Origin: CAYXVU01 sp964468725
Lineage (GTDB): Bacteria > Acidobacteriota > Blastocatellia > UBA7656
Length of the DNA: 59,015 bases
Assembly: GCA_964468725.1 (NCBI GenBank)
Contig: CAYXVU010000006.1
Location: 1-59,015 of the forward strand
Direction: 5' to 3'
The notes under the pieces are model-generated. The model saw nothing but the letters and a program-made list of their open reading frames with translations, made no database searches and was not told where the DNA came from. How positions within the stretch are numbered: the stretch's first letter is position 1; every line of letters begins with the position of its first letter. This document shows, piece after piece, positions 1-7,529 of this stretch. A program made the translations under genes and the position numbers.

Positions 1-272
1 TGTTCTGTTTCTCCGTAAAGAACCTGACTCAACTCCTGTTTGAATACGCCCAGATACTGGATGGATTTTAGTAAGCAGGCAAACACACCACCAGAAAGGA
101 TCGCACTGCCTGCCCCATCTAAAAAGGGTTTCCAGTTGGAGCCAGCGCCAAGAACAAAGGCTCCAACGCCAAGAGCAAGCAATCCTAGAATCGGCATCCA
201 ACCGAAGCTAGAAATAAGCAGACCCCGCAAGATTTTTTTTCCGATCTCTATCCATCCTTTTCTATCATTCAT
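1..272 (-). CDS. Small membrane protein, hypothetical (C-terminus off the left edge)
   Basis: Reading the minus strand from an ATG at 272 gives 90 codons without a stop to the window edge. The protein starts MNDRKGWIEIGKK and has two hydrophobic stretches, one around residues 18-46 (GLLISSFGWMPILGLLALGVG...) and a second, glycine/alanine-rich, around 57-70, then a polar tail (GVFKQELSQVLYGETE). This suggests a small inner-membrane protein. I do not recognise a family. The opposite-strand frame here is proline- and arginine-rich and looks like a shadow. The DNA is more AT-rich than its neighbours. The end of the gene is not in the window. Confidence 0.5.
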   Translation of the reverse strand, partial: MNDRKGWIEIGKKILRGLLISSFGWMPILGLLALGVGAFVLGAGSNWKPFLDGAGSAILSGGVFACLLKSIQYLGVFKQELSQVLYGETE

Positions 273-489
273 AGCTAATTTTCAACCTCTTTGCGAAATC
301 ATTTCTAACTATCTACAGTAGACGGAAAATTGGCCTCACCTAATGCAGGATCATCAAAGAAAAAGAACTCAGCCAAAGAAGGTTGTTATCAAGTTGAGGC
401 GACAGCCACCAACTGATACACAAGTTGATCACTTTCATTCTTTGTTTTCGTTCTGGGTTGATCTCAACGGAGTAGCTCTACGAGGTAGG

Positions 490-517
490 AAAAGGGAAAG
501 CCTGTTCAGCTTTCCCC
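490..517 (-). terminator. Rho-independent terminator after the peroxiredoxin gene
   Basis: On the minus strand an 8-bp stem GGGAAAGC / GCTTTCCC with a short loop is followed by TTTTCC, about 15 nt after the stop codon of the peroxiredoxin gene at 531. It probably ends the minus-strand run that begins at the riboswitch near 6010. Confidence 0.7.
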
Positions 518-530
518 GTTTAGTCGAAAG

Positions 531-1049
531 TTACTTCAGTTTATTCAATTCCGCGAGAATCTCGTCGTCCAACGGTCTGACTTTGTAGTCTTCTGCAAGG
601 TATGTCCACCGCACAATGCCTTGTTTATCGAGCACGAAGACCGAAGCTCTGGCAATCTTGCCGTTGGGATCAACGATGTCATAGGTCGTGATCGTCTTGC
701 GGTCGGCGTCGGAGAGGATGGGATAAGGGAGTTTGAGTTTTTCCGCAAGCTCGCGGTTCTTTTCGGGGGAATCTACGCTAATGGCGAGCAGTTCTGCGCC
801 TGCGGCCTTGAACTTCTCATAGTTGCTGGCCAGACCGGCCAACTGTTTGCGGCAATAGGGTCACCAGTAGCCGCGATAAAACACCAATACGAGCTTTGAT
901 TTGCCCGCATACTCTTTCAACGTAACCATCGCGCCCGCCGTGTTGGGCAAGCTGAAGGCAGGCGCAGGCTCTCCGACTTTCGGAACCGCGCCAAACACCA
1001 CCAGCGCCAACACGCTCATCAGCGCGAGGGTGTGCAGCATTCGAGTCAT
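531..1049 (-). CDS. Secreted peroxiredoxin-like (AhpC/TSA, redoxin) protein, probable selenoprotein with Sec at residue 63
   Basis: Thioredoxin-fold peroxide or thiol reductase, 172 residues counting UGA as selenocysteine. ATG at 1049 follows an AAGGTG ribosome-binding site and encodes a signal peptide (MTRMLHTLALMSVLALVVFG), so the product acts outside the cytoplasm. After GEPAPAFSLPNTAG and LVLVFYRGYW the frame meets TGA (861-863) exactly where relatives have the first Cys of CPYC; it continues in frame as PYCRKQLAGL and then with the full redoxin C-terminal half (SVDSPEKNRELAEKL, FVLDKQGIVRW). A hairpin with a G-containing apical loop lies just 3' of the TGA (822-843). Read as a normal stop, the gene would be two halves with the active site missing. 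Alternative: a pseudogene with one Cys-to-stop mutation. No selA, selB, selC or selD lies in the window. Confidence 0.75.
822..843 (-). promoter_or_regulatory. Candidate bacterial SECIS hairpin of the peroxiredoxin gene
   Basis: Downstream of the in-frame TGA (863-861) the minus strand folds as GTTG-GCC, loop GGTCT, GGC, bulge CAG, CAAC. The loop starts 24 nt after the TGA and its first two bases are G. Known bacterial SECIS elements sit inside the coding region, with a G in the first two loop positions about 16-37 nt after UGA, so this fits. The fold is by eye only. Confidence 0.55.
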
Positions 1050-1156
1050 GTAAAGCACCTTTCTGTGTAATCGGATTGGCATCGAGTGGACGGGTTACGG
1101 CCACCACCCCTACTAAATCCTTGCGAGCCTCATGATTATTCCCGTTTCGCAAAAAT

Positions 1157-1777
1157 TTACTTGCTGAAATCCACTTTGGGCGCTTCTTTCGCGTCAGCGT
1201 CGGCTTTGAAGAACGGCTTGTCTTGAAAGCCCATGATTCCGGCAATCATGACGGTTGGAAACCGCTGTTTTGTGGTGTTGTAACTTTGCACCGCTTCGTT
1301 GTAATCCTTGCGGGCAACCGCCAGCCGGTTTTCGGTTCCGGCAAGCTCATCTTGTAACTTGAGAAAGTTCTCGCTCGATTTCAACTGTGGGTACTGCTCG
1401 GTGATGGAAAGAAACCTGCCGCCGGGGCCGAGTATGCCGCCACCGCCGCCGGGCAGCAACCCTGCATCGCGCGTCGCCTTGGTGAGTTGCTCGTTGGCAT
1501 CCATCTTCTCTTCCGGCGTTCCGGCAGAGAGCAAACGCGAACGCGCTTCGGCGATTTTGATGAAGACCTCTTTCTCCTGTCCGGCAATTCCCTTTACTGT
1601 GCCGACGAGGTTGCCAATCAAATCGGCACGGCGTTGCAGTTGATTTTCGACCTGCGCCCACTGGCCATCCACGTTGTTTCGCATCCCAACCAGATTGTTA
1701 TAACTGCCGATGGCCAGCCCGCCGATAATCAGCGCGACCAGTACGAGCCCACCCAAAATCAACACCCCTTTTTTCAT
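1157..1777 (-). CDS. lemA: LemA family protein
   Basis: 206 residues. An N-terminal membrane anchor (MKKGVLILGGLVLVALIIGGLAIGS) is followed by the LemA signature YNNLVGMRNNVDGQWAQVENQLQRR and a helical domain with AEARSRLL, FLKLQDELAGTENRLAVARKDYNEAVQSYN and the terminal FP-GFQ-KPFF region, which together are diagnostic. LemA proteins are membrane-anchored helical-bundle proteins of unsettled function, often encoded beside TPM-domain proteins, and one lies two genes upstream here. A Gly/Pro-rich insert around residues 105-122 (LLPGGGGGILGPGG) is unusual. RBS GAGGGGAAG precedes the ATG. Confidence 0.93.
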   Translation of the reverse strand: MKKGVLILGGLVLVALIIGGLAIGSYNNLVGMRNNVDGQWAQVENQLQRRADLIGNLVGTVKGIAGQEKEVFIKIAEARSRLLSAGTPEEKMDANEQLTKATRDAGLLPGGGGGILGPGGRFLSITEQYPQLKSSENFLKLQDELAGTENRLAVARKDYNEAVQSYNTTKQRFPTVMIAGIMGFQDKPFFKADADAKEAPKVDFSK

Positions 1778-1801
1778 ACTCTTCCCCTCCGTTTTTGATG
1801 G

Positions 1802-2512
1802 CTACAAATTATCTACCGCCTCAATGATCTGAATGAGGCGCTCGACATACTGTTTGAATAGATCCTGCGCTTCGACTTCCATTAACTCAACCGGCTCTGC
1901 GCGCAGTCGCAAAATCCGTTCGAGAGCCGACAAATCAAGCCCTAACAGTTCGCCGACACGCTGCACGACGCGCAGGCGATCACTTGGCACTTCTTCGCCT
2001 TTGAGGTCGAGGAGCGGGCGCAAGTAGCGCACGAAGCTAATTACACTGTCGGTCATCAGCTCTGTCAGACTGTCAACCGCTTCGCTGGCAGGCAAGTAGA
2101 GAGCGCGCAGACGCAGCAATTTGCCGCGCAACTCGTATTCCGTCTGCACGCGCAGATTGGCTTTCGACACCTCCGCGCCCGCCAACACGTCGCGCCCATA
2201 GAGGATGCGATAGGCGCGCTTCATCTGGCGAAATTCAATCGCAAAGACATCCAACGAATCGAGGAATTCCTCTTCGGTGAAGTAGACAGGCAGTTTGAAG
2301 CCCGCCGCCGCCCACCATTTGGCCACTGGGCGCGCATCGCGCAAATCTTGCGCTGAGAGCGTGCGCGTGACGATGAGCAACTGAAAGTCAATGGCTTTTG
2401 CGCGCTCGCGCAGGGTCACCGCTGCGCCGTGCAAGACGACCGCAACCAAGTTTTCCGCGTGCGCTACTTGCAAGCGCGTCACCAACTCTTTGAGTCTCTC
2501 TTCCGTGTTCAT
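1802..2512 (-). CDS. Nucleotidyltransferase-like protein, hypothetical
   Basis: 236 residues from the ATG at 2512 (MNTEERLKELVTRLQ); the frame stays open 20 codons further upstream but that part looks non-coding. The N-terminal half (LVAVVLHGAAVTLRERAKAIDFQLLIVTRTLS) has the shape of a minimal nucleotidyltransferase fold, but the usual GS-x-A-R-G motif is degenerate, so enzymatic activity is doubtful. The C-terminal half is helical (YLPASEAVDSLTELMTDSVISFVRYLRPLLDL) and resembles the HEPN-like domains often attached to such folds. It sits between the LemA and TPM genes, 24 nt upstream of lemA, so it is probably co-transcribed. Fold assignment is an inference. Confidence 0.6.
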   Translation of the reverse strand: MNTEERLKELVTRLQVAHAENLVAVVLHGAAVTLRERAKAIDFQLLIVTRTLSAQDLRDARPVAKWWAAAGFKLPVYFTEEEFLDSLDVFAIEFRQMKRAYRILYGRDVLAGAEVSKANLRVQTEYELRGKLLRLRALYLPASEAVDSLTELMTDSVISFVRYLRPLLDLKGEEVPSDRLRVVQRVGELLGLDLSALERILRLRAEPVELMEVEAQDLFKQYVERLIQIIEAVDNL

Positions 2513-2670
2513 ATCTCGGTTGCCAACTACCGGTTTCTCGTTTCCAGTCGCGGGTCGAAAGTGACGGGTCACCGATGGAAAGCTGACAGTTGAAGGGCAG
2601 GATAAGAAGGTTGCCGCCTTTTACCTCTTCGGGTTACCCCTTCATCCCGGCATCCCTTCAGTTCAAACGG

Positions 2671-3498
2671 TCACCAGCTATCGCTTGCGCCGCCGCCGCC
2701 GCTGCTGCCGCCGCCGAAGCCGCCCCAATCACTGCCGCCGCTGTCCCAACTACTGTCTGACGAACCGCCGAAATCTCCGCCGCCGCTGCCGAAGATCATC
2801 GGGCCGCTCCAACCCGAATTGCGAGACCCGCCTGATGGGCCGCCGCGACGGCGAGAGGCTCGTGCGATCAACAGAAAGATGACGATCATCACGGCGAAAA
2901 AGATCAGCATGCCAATTGGCGAAGATGATCCCGATGGGCGTTGCGGGGCAGCGCGGTAGGCATATTGTCGGTCTATGCCTTCGACCGAAACGCCCCATTT
3001 TTCCGCAAGCGTATCTACCAAGGTTCGCACGCCGAGCGTAACGCCTTCCGACCACCGTTCTTCCTTGAAGTAGGGGCGCATGCGGCGCAACATCTCGCCC
3101 GCCAGTCCGTCCGGCAAATCGCCTTCCAGCCCATAACCGACTTCGAGGCGTGAGCGTCGGTCTTGCGGCACGATGAGCAGCATCGCGCCCTTGTCTTTAT
3201 TAGCCCCGCTCTTTGCGCCGATCCCCCACGAACGATACAACCCGTTCGAATACTCTTCAATCGGTTGTTCGCCAAGCGTGGAGATGGTGACGACGGCGAT
3301 TTGCGCCCCCGTCAGGTTTTCGAAGTTCAACAGAATCGTTTCCAGTTGCGTGCGGGTTGCGGAATCGAGAATGCTCGCAAAATCGTTGACGTGACCGCTG
3401 TAGGCCGGGAAGTTTTGCTTCTGCGCGAATGCCCGATCTGCATTCGCGCAGAGAGCGACTAGCAAAAAGAACCGTGCGAATGTACAGGCGATCTTCAC
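2671..3498 (-). CDS. TPM-domain protein (YgcG family), secreted and membrane-anchored
   Basis: 275 residues from a GTG at 3498 (VKIACTFARFFLLVALCANADRAFA), a good signal peptide; the longer frame to 3603 starts with basic, unlikely sequence and overlaps the end of the superoxide dismutase gene. A TPM domain follows (YSGHVNDFASILD, LEVGYGLEGDLPDGLAGEMLRRMRPYF), then a transmembrane helix (GMLIFFAVMIVIFLLIARA) and a low-complexity Gly/Ser-rich tail ending GGGASDSW. This N-out, Gly-rich C-terminal layout is typical of the family, which often pairs with LemA. Function is unknown; roles in membrane protein quality control have been proposed for relatives. Confidence 0.88.
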   Translation of the reverse strand: MKIACTFARFFLLVALCANADRAFAQKQNFPAYSGHVNDFASILDSATRTQLETILLNFENLTGAQIAVVTISTLGEQPIEEYSNGLYRSWGIGAKSGANKDKGAMLLIVPQDRRSRLEVGYGLEGDLPDGLAGEMLRRMRPYFKEERWSEGVTLGVRTLVDTLAEKWGVSVEGIDRQYAYRAAPQRPSGSSSPIGMLIFFAVMIVIFLLIARASRRRGGPSGGSRNSGWSGPMIFGSGGGDFGGSSDSSWDSGGSDWGGFGGGSSGGGGASDSW

Positions 3499-3533
3499 GT
3501 CGCTGCACTTATATAGATTCGTTTGCACGGCTG

Positions 3534-4154
3534 TCAACCGACCACTGCCGGACGCGATGCGGCGGTCTTGGCCTGTTGAAAGCGCTCGCCGACCGCCGAC
3601 CAATTCACCGCTTTGAAGAAGGCTTCGATATACTCGCCACGCTCCAAACCGTAATCCAATAGAAAGGCGTGTTCGAACACATCCATCACCAAAATCGGCG
3701 TGCAGCCCGTCAGATGTCCGCTGTCGTGTTCATCAATCCATGAATTGATCAGCCGACCCGCTTGCCCATCGAAATACAAAACGACCCAACCAATGCCGCG
3801 CATCGCGCCGGTCGCCTTGAAATCTTTCTCCCAATCTTCAAAGCTGCCGAAATCTTCCGCCAGTTTTTTACTGAGCGGCGTTTCGCCCGGAAGCGGGCTG
3901 CCCGATGGCGTGAGATTGTCGAAGTAGTGTTCGTGCAATCGCATGCCATTGAACTCCCACCCGAATCGGCGTTTGAGTTCGCTGTAGTATGGCGTTTTGG
4001 CTTTGCCCTCTTTTGCTACTGTATTCAATTCGACAAGCAGTTTGTTCGTGTTTGATACATATCCCTCGTACAGTTTGAAATGATTCTTCAGCAACGTATC
4101 GCTGAACCCCTTCATACCAAATAAATGATCGAAGCTTTTCGCTACGTATGGCAT
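3534..4154 (-). CDS. sodA: Superoxide dismutase, Fe/Mn family
   Basis: Converts superoxide to oxygen and hydrogen peroxide. 206 residues. The four expected metal ligands are visible: His25 (LLKNHFKLYEGYV), His74 (NGMRLHEHYFDNL), Asp158 and His162 (VMDVFEHAFLLDYG). No signal peptide, so probably cytoplasmic. It lies 56 nt downstream of terC in a run that starts with a manganese riboswitch, which suggests manganese as the metal; metal choice cannot be read from sequence alone. RBS AAAGGAGAA precedes the ATG. Confidence 0.95.
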   Translation of the reverse strand: MPYVAKSFDHLFGMKGFSDTLLKNHFKLYEGYVSNTNKLLVELNTVAKEGKAKTPYYSELKRRFGWEFNGMRLHEHYFDNLTPSGSPLPGETPLSKKLAEDFGSFEDWEKDFKATGAMRGIGWVVLYFDGQAGRLINSWIDEHDSGHLTGCTPILVMDVFEHAFLLDYGLERGEYIEAFFKAVNWSAVGERFQQAKTAASRPAVVG

Positions 4155-4210
4155 CTAAATTCTCCTTTCGCAAATAGCGTAACAAGCTCTGTGCCATCGT
4201 CAAGCGCCGT

Positions 4211-5284
4211 TCAATCGCCCATTTCGGGTTGCTGACCGTCAGCGGTAAGCGAATTAACCGTCTCCTTTCCCGCTTCTGCCGGTTGCGACTTCGGAAAGAG
4301 CAACGAGAACACGACCGACAATGCGATCACGCCACTGATGATGCCGAGCGACCAAGTGATGGGAAACTTACCGTCGTACAGATCGTTGAGCCACACCATC
4401 TTCAATCCGACAAAGAGGAGGACCACCGCCAGCCCATATTTGAGCAGATAGAATTTATCCATCGCCCCCGCCAGCAGGAAATACATGGCGCGCAATCCGA
4501 GAATGGCAAAGACATTCGACGAGAAGACAAGCATTGGCTCACTGGTCAGCGCGAAGATCGCAGGCACCGAATCCACAGCAAAGATGACATCCGTCACTTC
4601 AACAAAGAGCAGAGTGATGAAGAGCGGCGTGGCATAGACGAGACTGTCGCGGCGGACAAAGAATCTTTGCCCGTGAAGCTCCGTTGTGACCGGCACAAAT
4701 CTTTTGAAGAGTCGAATCAATGGGTTTTTATCCGGCTCTAACCCCTTCTCCGGCGCAAACATCATTTTGAGCCCCGTGAAGATCAAAAAACCGCCGAATA
4801 GATAGATCACCCAGTGATATTGCATCAACGCCGAACCGACTCCGATAAAGAGGGCGCGAAAGAGCAGCGCGCCGATGATGCCGAAAAACAGGACGCGATG
4901 TTGATACACTGCCGGTATGGCGAAGTAACTGAAGATCAGGACAAAGACGAAGATGTTGTCTACCGATAGCGACTTTTCGACAAGGTAGCCGGTTAAAAAT
5001 TCCAACCCGACGCGCTCAGCAGCGGCAATCGGGTCGAAGCCCGGCATACTCATCAACCGCGCATCCTGCGGAAACTTCCACAGCGCGTATTGATAGAGTC
5101 CGTAATTGAAACCGAGCGCCAAGATAATCCAGATCACTGTCCATAGAGCGGCTTCCCGAAAAGAGACGCTGTGCGCCTGACGGTGAAAGATGCCCAAATC
5201 GAGCGCCAGCAGAAACAGTACGAAAAACGTGAAAGCGGCATAGAACCACCAGTAATCAGTGAACGGAAACAGGCTGATATTCAT
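4211..5284 (-). CDS. alx: TerC/Alx family membrane protein, probable manganese exporter
   Basis: 357 residues with about nine hydrophobic segments. TerC-family hallmarks are present: FLLALDLGIFHRQAHSVSFREA near the N-terminus, EFLTGYLVEKSLSVDNIFVFVLIF, and VEVTDVIFAVDSVPAIFALT, with the acidic residues thought to coordinate metal. Members such as Alx and MeeF are linked to Mn(II) export and to metal loading of secreted enzymes. The yybP-ykoY riboswitch upstream in the same run (5890-6010) supports this, as TerC genes are among its commonest targets. Family is certain; the exact transported ion is inferred. Confidence 0.93.
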   Translation of the reverse strand: MNISLFPFTDYWWFYAAFTFFVLFLLALDLGIFHRQAHSVSFREAALWTVIWIILALGFNYGLYQYALWKFPQDARLMSMPGFDPIAAAERVGLEFLTGYLVEKSLSVDNIFVFVLIFSYFAIPAVYQHRVLFFGIIGALLFRALFIGVGSALMQYHWVIYLFGGFLIFTGLKMMFAPEKGLEPDKNPLIRLFKRFVPVTTELHGQRFFVRRDSLVYATPLFITLLFVEVTDVIFAVDSVPAIFALTSEPMLVFSSNVFAILGLRAMYFLLAGAMDKFYLLKYGLAVVLLFVGLKMVWLNDLYDGKFPITWSLGIISGVIALSVVFSLLFPKSQPAEAGKETVNSLTADGQQPEMGD

Positions 5285-5355
5285 GGGCTGCTAACTCCCC
5301 CTTTTCAGATTCGATTGCAAGTCGGTTAGTCGGTGTGCGCGCCACGCCCGCCTCC

Positions 5356-5643
5356 TCAATCAAAATCAAAGATGTCGCTTAAAAAAGATTTGCGCTTGCG
5401 GCCTTTATCGCCCTGTCGGTAGCGATCATCGCCTTCATCGTAAGCGCGACGATAGCCGCGCGCCTTGTCGTATCGCGCGCGATCATCCGGGCGGTCTTCG
5501 GCGAAATTCGCCGCCGAACGTTCGATAATCTTGTCGAGTTCGCCTCTGTCCAACCACACGCCGCGACACTGTGGACAGTAATCCATCTCGACGCCTTGCC
5601 GATCTGTTATCTTCAATTGCACCTGACAAGCAGGACAGTTCAT
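5356..5643 (-). CDS. Zinc-ribbon (zf-TFIIB) protein
   Basis: 95 residues. The first half is a TFIIB-like zinc ribbon: MNCPACQVQLKI, then YCPQCRGVWLDRGELDKII, giving two CxxC pairs. The rest is a charged, arginine/aspartate-rich tail ending KRKSFLSDIFDFD, a C-terminal SDIFDF motif also seen in many members of this family. Function of these small proteins is not established. It starts 30 nt after the stop of the 57-residue gene and belongs to the riboswitch-led run. RBS AGGAGA precedes the ATG. Confidence 0.88.
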   Translation of the reverse strand: MNCPACQVQLKITDRQGVEMDYCPQCRGVWLDRGELDKIIERSAANFAEDRPDDRARYDKARGYRRAYDEGDDRYRQGDKGRKRKSFLSDIFDFD

Positions 5644-5673
5644 ACGGAGTCTCCTCTCTTTCGCCTTAGCAGG

Positions 5674-5847
5674 TTATGATTTGGGTTTGCGCCAGTTATT
5701 GAGGCGCTGCATAAAAGGTCGTATTAACGGATGCTCGCGTCCGAGCAGTGCCGCGCCAGCCAGTAAGAACGGTACGGTCGGTAGAATCGGAACAACCACG
5801 CCTATCACGGCCAATACCATCATCAAATACCCTGCAGCCATTCGCAT
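5674..5847 (-). CDS. 57-residue membrane protein (PGPGW/DUF454-like), first gene after the riboswitch
   Basis: ATG at 5847 follows a strong AGGAGGT site. The product (MRMAAGYLMMVLAVIGVVVP...) carries one or two hydrophobic segments with ILPTVPFLLAGAALLGREHP, then basic LIRPFMQRLNNWRKPKS. The LPTVPFLL turn and the small cytoplasmic tail recall PGPGW or DUF454-type membrane proteins. It is the gene directly under control of the manganese riboswitch and terminator that end about 40 nt upstream, so a link to manganese or to membrane function of TerC is plausible but unproven. Confidence 0.72.
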   Translation of the reverse strand: MRMAAGYLMMVLAVIGVVVPILPTVPFLLAGAALLGREHPLIRPFMQRLNNWRKPKS

Positions 5848-5881
5848 CCGGTTTACCTCCTACCAACTTGTGGTCTTCAAC

Positions 5882-6010
5882 CACAAAAAAAGACCTCTTG
5901 CGAAATCGCAAAAGGTCTTGATCCTTCGCCGGTGAGCCGAACCGCTCAGCGTATCGCGGTTGGATTGACGATCTCACCGGAACCTGTAGAGGTGATCTAC
6001 TCCCCTTATT
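5882..6010 (-). promoter_or_regulatory. yybP-ykoY manganese riboswitch with overlapping terminator
   Basis: Read on the minus strand from 6010: AAGGGGAGTAG (5' conserved strand), a TCACC/GGTGA hairpin, ATCGTCAATCC, an AACCGC/GCGGTT hairpin, GGCTCACCGG, then CAAGACCTTTT at about 5921-5911. These blocks, in this order, match the conserved GGGGAGUAG, CGUCAAU, CUCACCGG and AAGACCUUU of the manganese-sensing yybP-ykoY class. P1 would pair AAGG with CCTT. The 3' strand AAGACCT also starts a terminator stem (5890-5919, AAGACCT/AGGTCTT with inner TTGCGA/TCGCAA) followed by seven T. P1 and terminator exclude each other, so manganese binding should turn transcription on. Downstream genes (terC, SOD) fit. 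Confidence 0.87.
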
Positions 6011-6798
6011 CAGTTCACCAATCGGTTCCCAATTTCTCTTGGGACGACGCCGCAGACGACAGATACATCCCCTGCGACGGATTGTTATGGGCGATGCGAG
6101 AACAAGCGCCGCCCATAACATCTTCCTGCTCCGATACCCCGCACGCCCTGCGGCGATACGCGGATATCCAGTTCCCGTTGTTTTGTCAGGGCAACCATTG
6201 TGCCAAACTCGTCGCCCCGGTCAACGCATTGCGGGCGGGCGGCAATGGCGCGCGAAACGAGCGAGAGAACCGAGGAGTTTTCTAGCAAACAGTACGTCTC
6301 GGTTTAGAGGTCAGTTAATGATAGATGATCCCCTGTTGTTTGCTTGACAAGCGGCTTGTCGGATTTTGCAACGGCGGCGTAGCAATCTAAAACAGGGGGA
6401 TAAATCTCTATCTTGGTTTGTCACTGTGTAGGTTCCCGATGCCCTTGCCTAACCGCCCGACGCAAACGCGTAGCTGCGCCGCAACTGATGCGGCAGGCTG
6501 GTTTGGCCAATCATCGCTTCGTTACGAACGGAAGAAATTGTCAGTTGCAAAACCGGCTATGGCTCCAAGAGGGTCATTCCGTTCTCGCCTCATTAGAATG
6601 GAGGCAAGGCGTGGATAGGGCACAGAGGGGCATAGAGCAGTTGGCCGTCGTCATGAACCTCTGTGCCCTCCGCCTGCATCCGTGTCCGATTCCGATTGTG
6701 ATCGGCCTGCTCCTGTGACTTCAACGGGCTGTCAGAGAGTCACGTCTTCGGAAGGTGGAAAAACTCTTTTTCGTCTGCTAATCTCTTCCCTCCCAATC
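6011..6798. other. Intergenic region without a supported gene
   Basis: Several short frames are open here on both strands but none shows domain sense, a good start site or protein-like composition. The left end should hold the promoter of the riboswitch transcript. A 12-bp inverted repeat lies at 6617-6669 and a GACAAG/CTTGTC dyad near 6347-6361. It may be decayed sequence between the riboswitch run and the tRNA. Confidence 0.5.
6617..6669. repeat. 12-bp inverted repeat
   Basis: AGGGCACAGAGG at 6617-6628 and its exact complement CCTCTGTGCCCT at 6658-6669, with a 29-nt spacer. No T run follows. It is in non-coding sequence and may be a dispersed palindromic element. Confidence 0.6.
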
Positions 6799-6870
6799 GG
6801 GCGCTTAGCTCAGTGGTAGAGCACTGTGTTCACACCGCAGGGGTCACTGGTTCAAGTCCAGTAGCGCCCA
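6799..6870 (+). tRNA. tRNA-Val (anticodon CAC)
   Basis: Full cloverleaf: acceptor stem GGGCGCT/AGCGCCC, D stem GCTC/GAGC with AGTGGTA loop, anticodon stem CTGTG/CGCAG with loop TTCACAC (anticodon CAC), T stem ACTGG/CCAGT with TTCAAGT loop, discriminator A. CCA is not encoded. It is 72 nt, so it is not the long selenocysteine tRNA. Confidence 0.95.
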
Positions 6871-6889
6871 TTGAAAACAAAAAACTTAC

Positions 6890-6920
6890 AGCCACTCGCA
6901 AGGGTGGCTATTTTATTTTC
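6890..6920 (+). terminator. Terminator after tRNA-Val
   Basis: A 6-bp stem AGCCAC/GTGGCT (6890-6909) is followed by ATTTTATTTTC, about 20 nt after the tRNA 3' end. Confidence 0.75.
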
Positions 6921-6987
6921 TTATGCAGCGTCATTCTGCTTTTAGCGAGTGTCGAACTGAGAATGGACGGATAAACAATGATTCGCT

Positions 6988-7480
6988 TACTTGACTGCCA
7001 ACGCTGACCTGCATCTTTACGATACGAATCTCTATCGCGTCAATTTCGATGGCCGTGAATTCAAACCGCTCATCGAAGCGAGCGGCCAGCATCGCATCAG
7101 TTTCGCACCATCGAAAGCCTACTTCGTTGATCTTCATTCGGGCGGCAGTTGGCGGACGACTGCCGAATTGCGAAACGCCGATGGCAAGCAATCGCAAACC
7201 CTGATGATGGCCAACGTTGAAGCCTTGAAAGAGTTGCCAGGGCATCCGCCGGAAGAGTTCGTTGTCAAAGCCGATGAGGGAAAAACCGATTTCTACGGCG
7301 TCATCTATAAGCCCTACGACTTTGACCCGAATCGCAAATACGCGGTCATTGACTACATCTATTCCAGCCCCTGGATTAGTGTTGTGCCGCATTCTTTCTT
7401 TGGCAGAACCGGCAGGGGCGACGAGGCGCACGCGCTCGCGCAACTCGGCTACATCGTTTTTATTATCAGCAAGCCGTGCA
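6988..7480 (+). pseudogene. Fragment of a prolyl-oligopeptidase (S9) family peptidase
   Basis: The frame reads NLYRVNFDGREFKPL, GQHRISFAPSKAYFVDLHS, FVVKADEGKTDFYGVIYKPYDFDPNRKYAVIDYIY and GRGDEAHALAQLGYIVFI. This matches the junction of the beta-propeller and the start of the alpha/beta hydrolase domain of DPP-IV-like S9 peptidases. The rest of the propeller and all of the catalytic triad are missing. Family likeness stops at about 7475, 55 nt before the end of the convergent deacetylase gene. There is no proper start; the first possible codon is a TTG at 6991. I infer a truncated relic. Confidence 0.7.
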
Positions 7481-7529
7481 ACGATTCTTTGCCGCCCATC
7501 TGGCCTCGGAGCCTGCCGGTCGCTGAGGG

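Noticed and set aside
40..321. Plus-strand frame of 93 codons
   Set aside because: Pro/Arg-rich with no domain sense; the minus strand gives a better membrane protein reading.
817..1245. Minus-strand frame of 142 codons crossing the peroxiredoxin and LemA ends
   Set aside because: Out of frame with both recognised proteins and Arg-rich; a shadow.
6799..6870. Possibility that this is the selenocysteine tRNA
   Set aside because: The anticodon is CAC and the length 72 nt; tRNA-Sec has UCA and a long variable arm.
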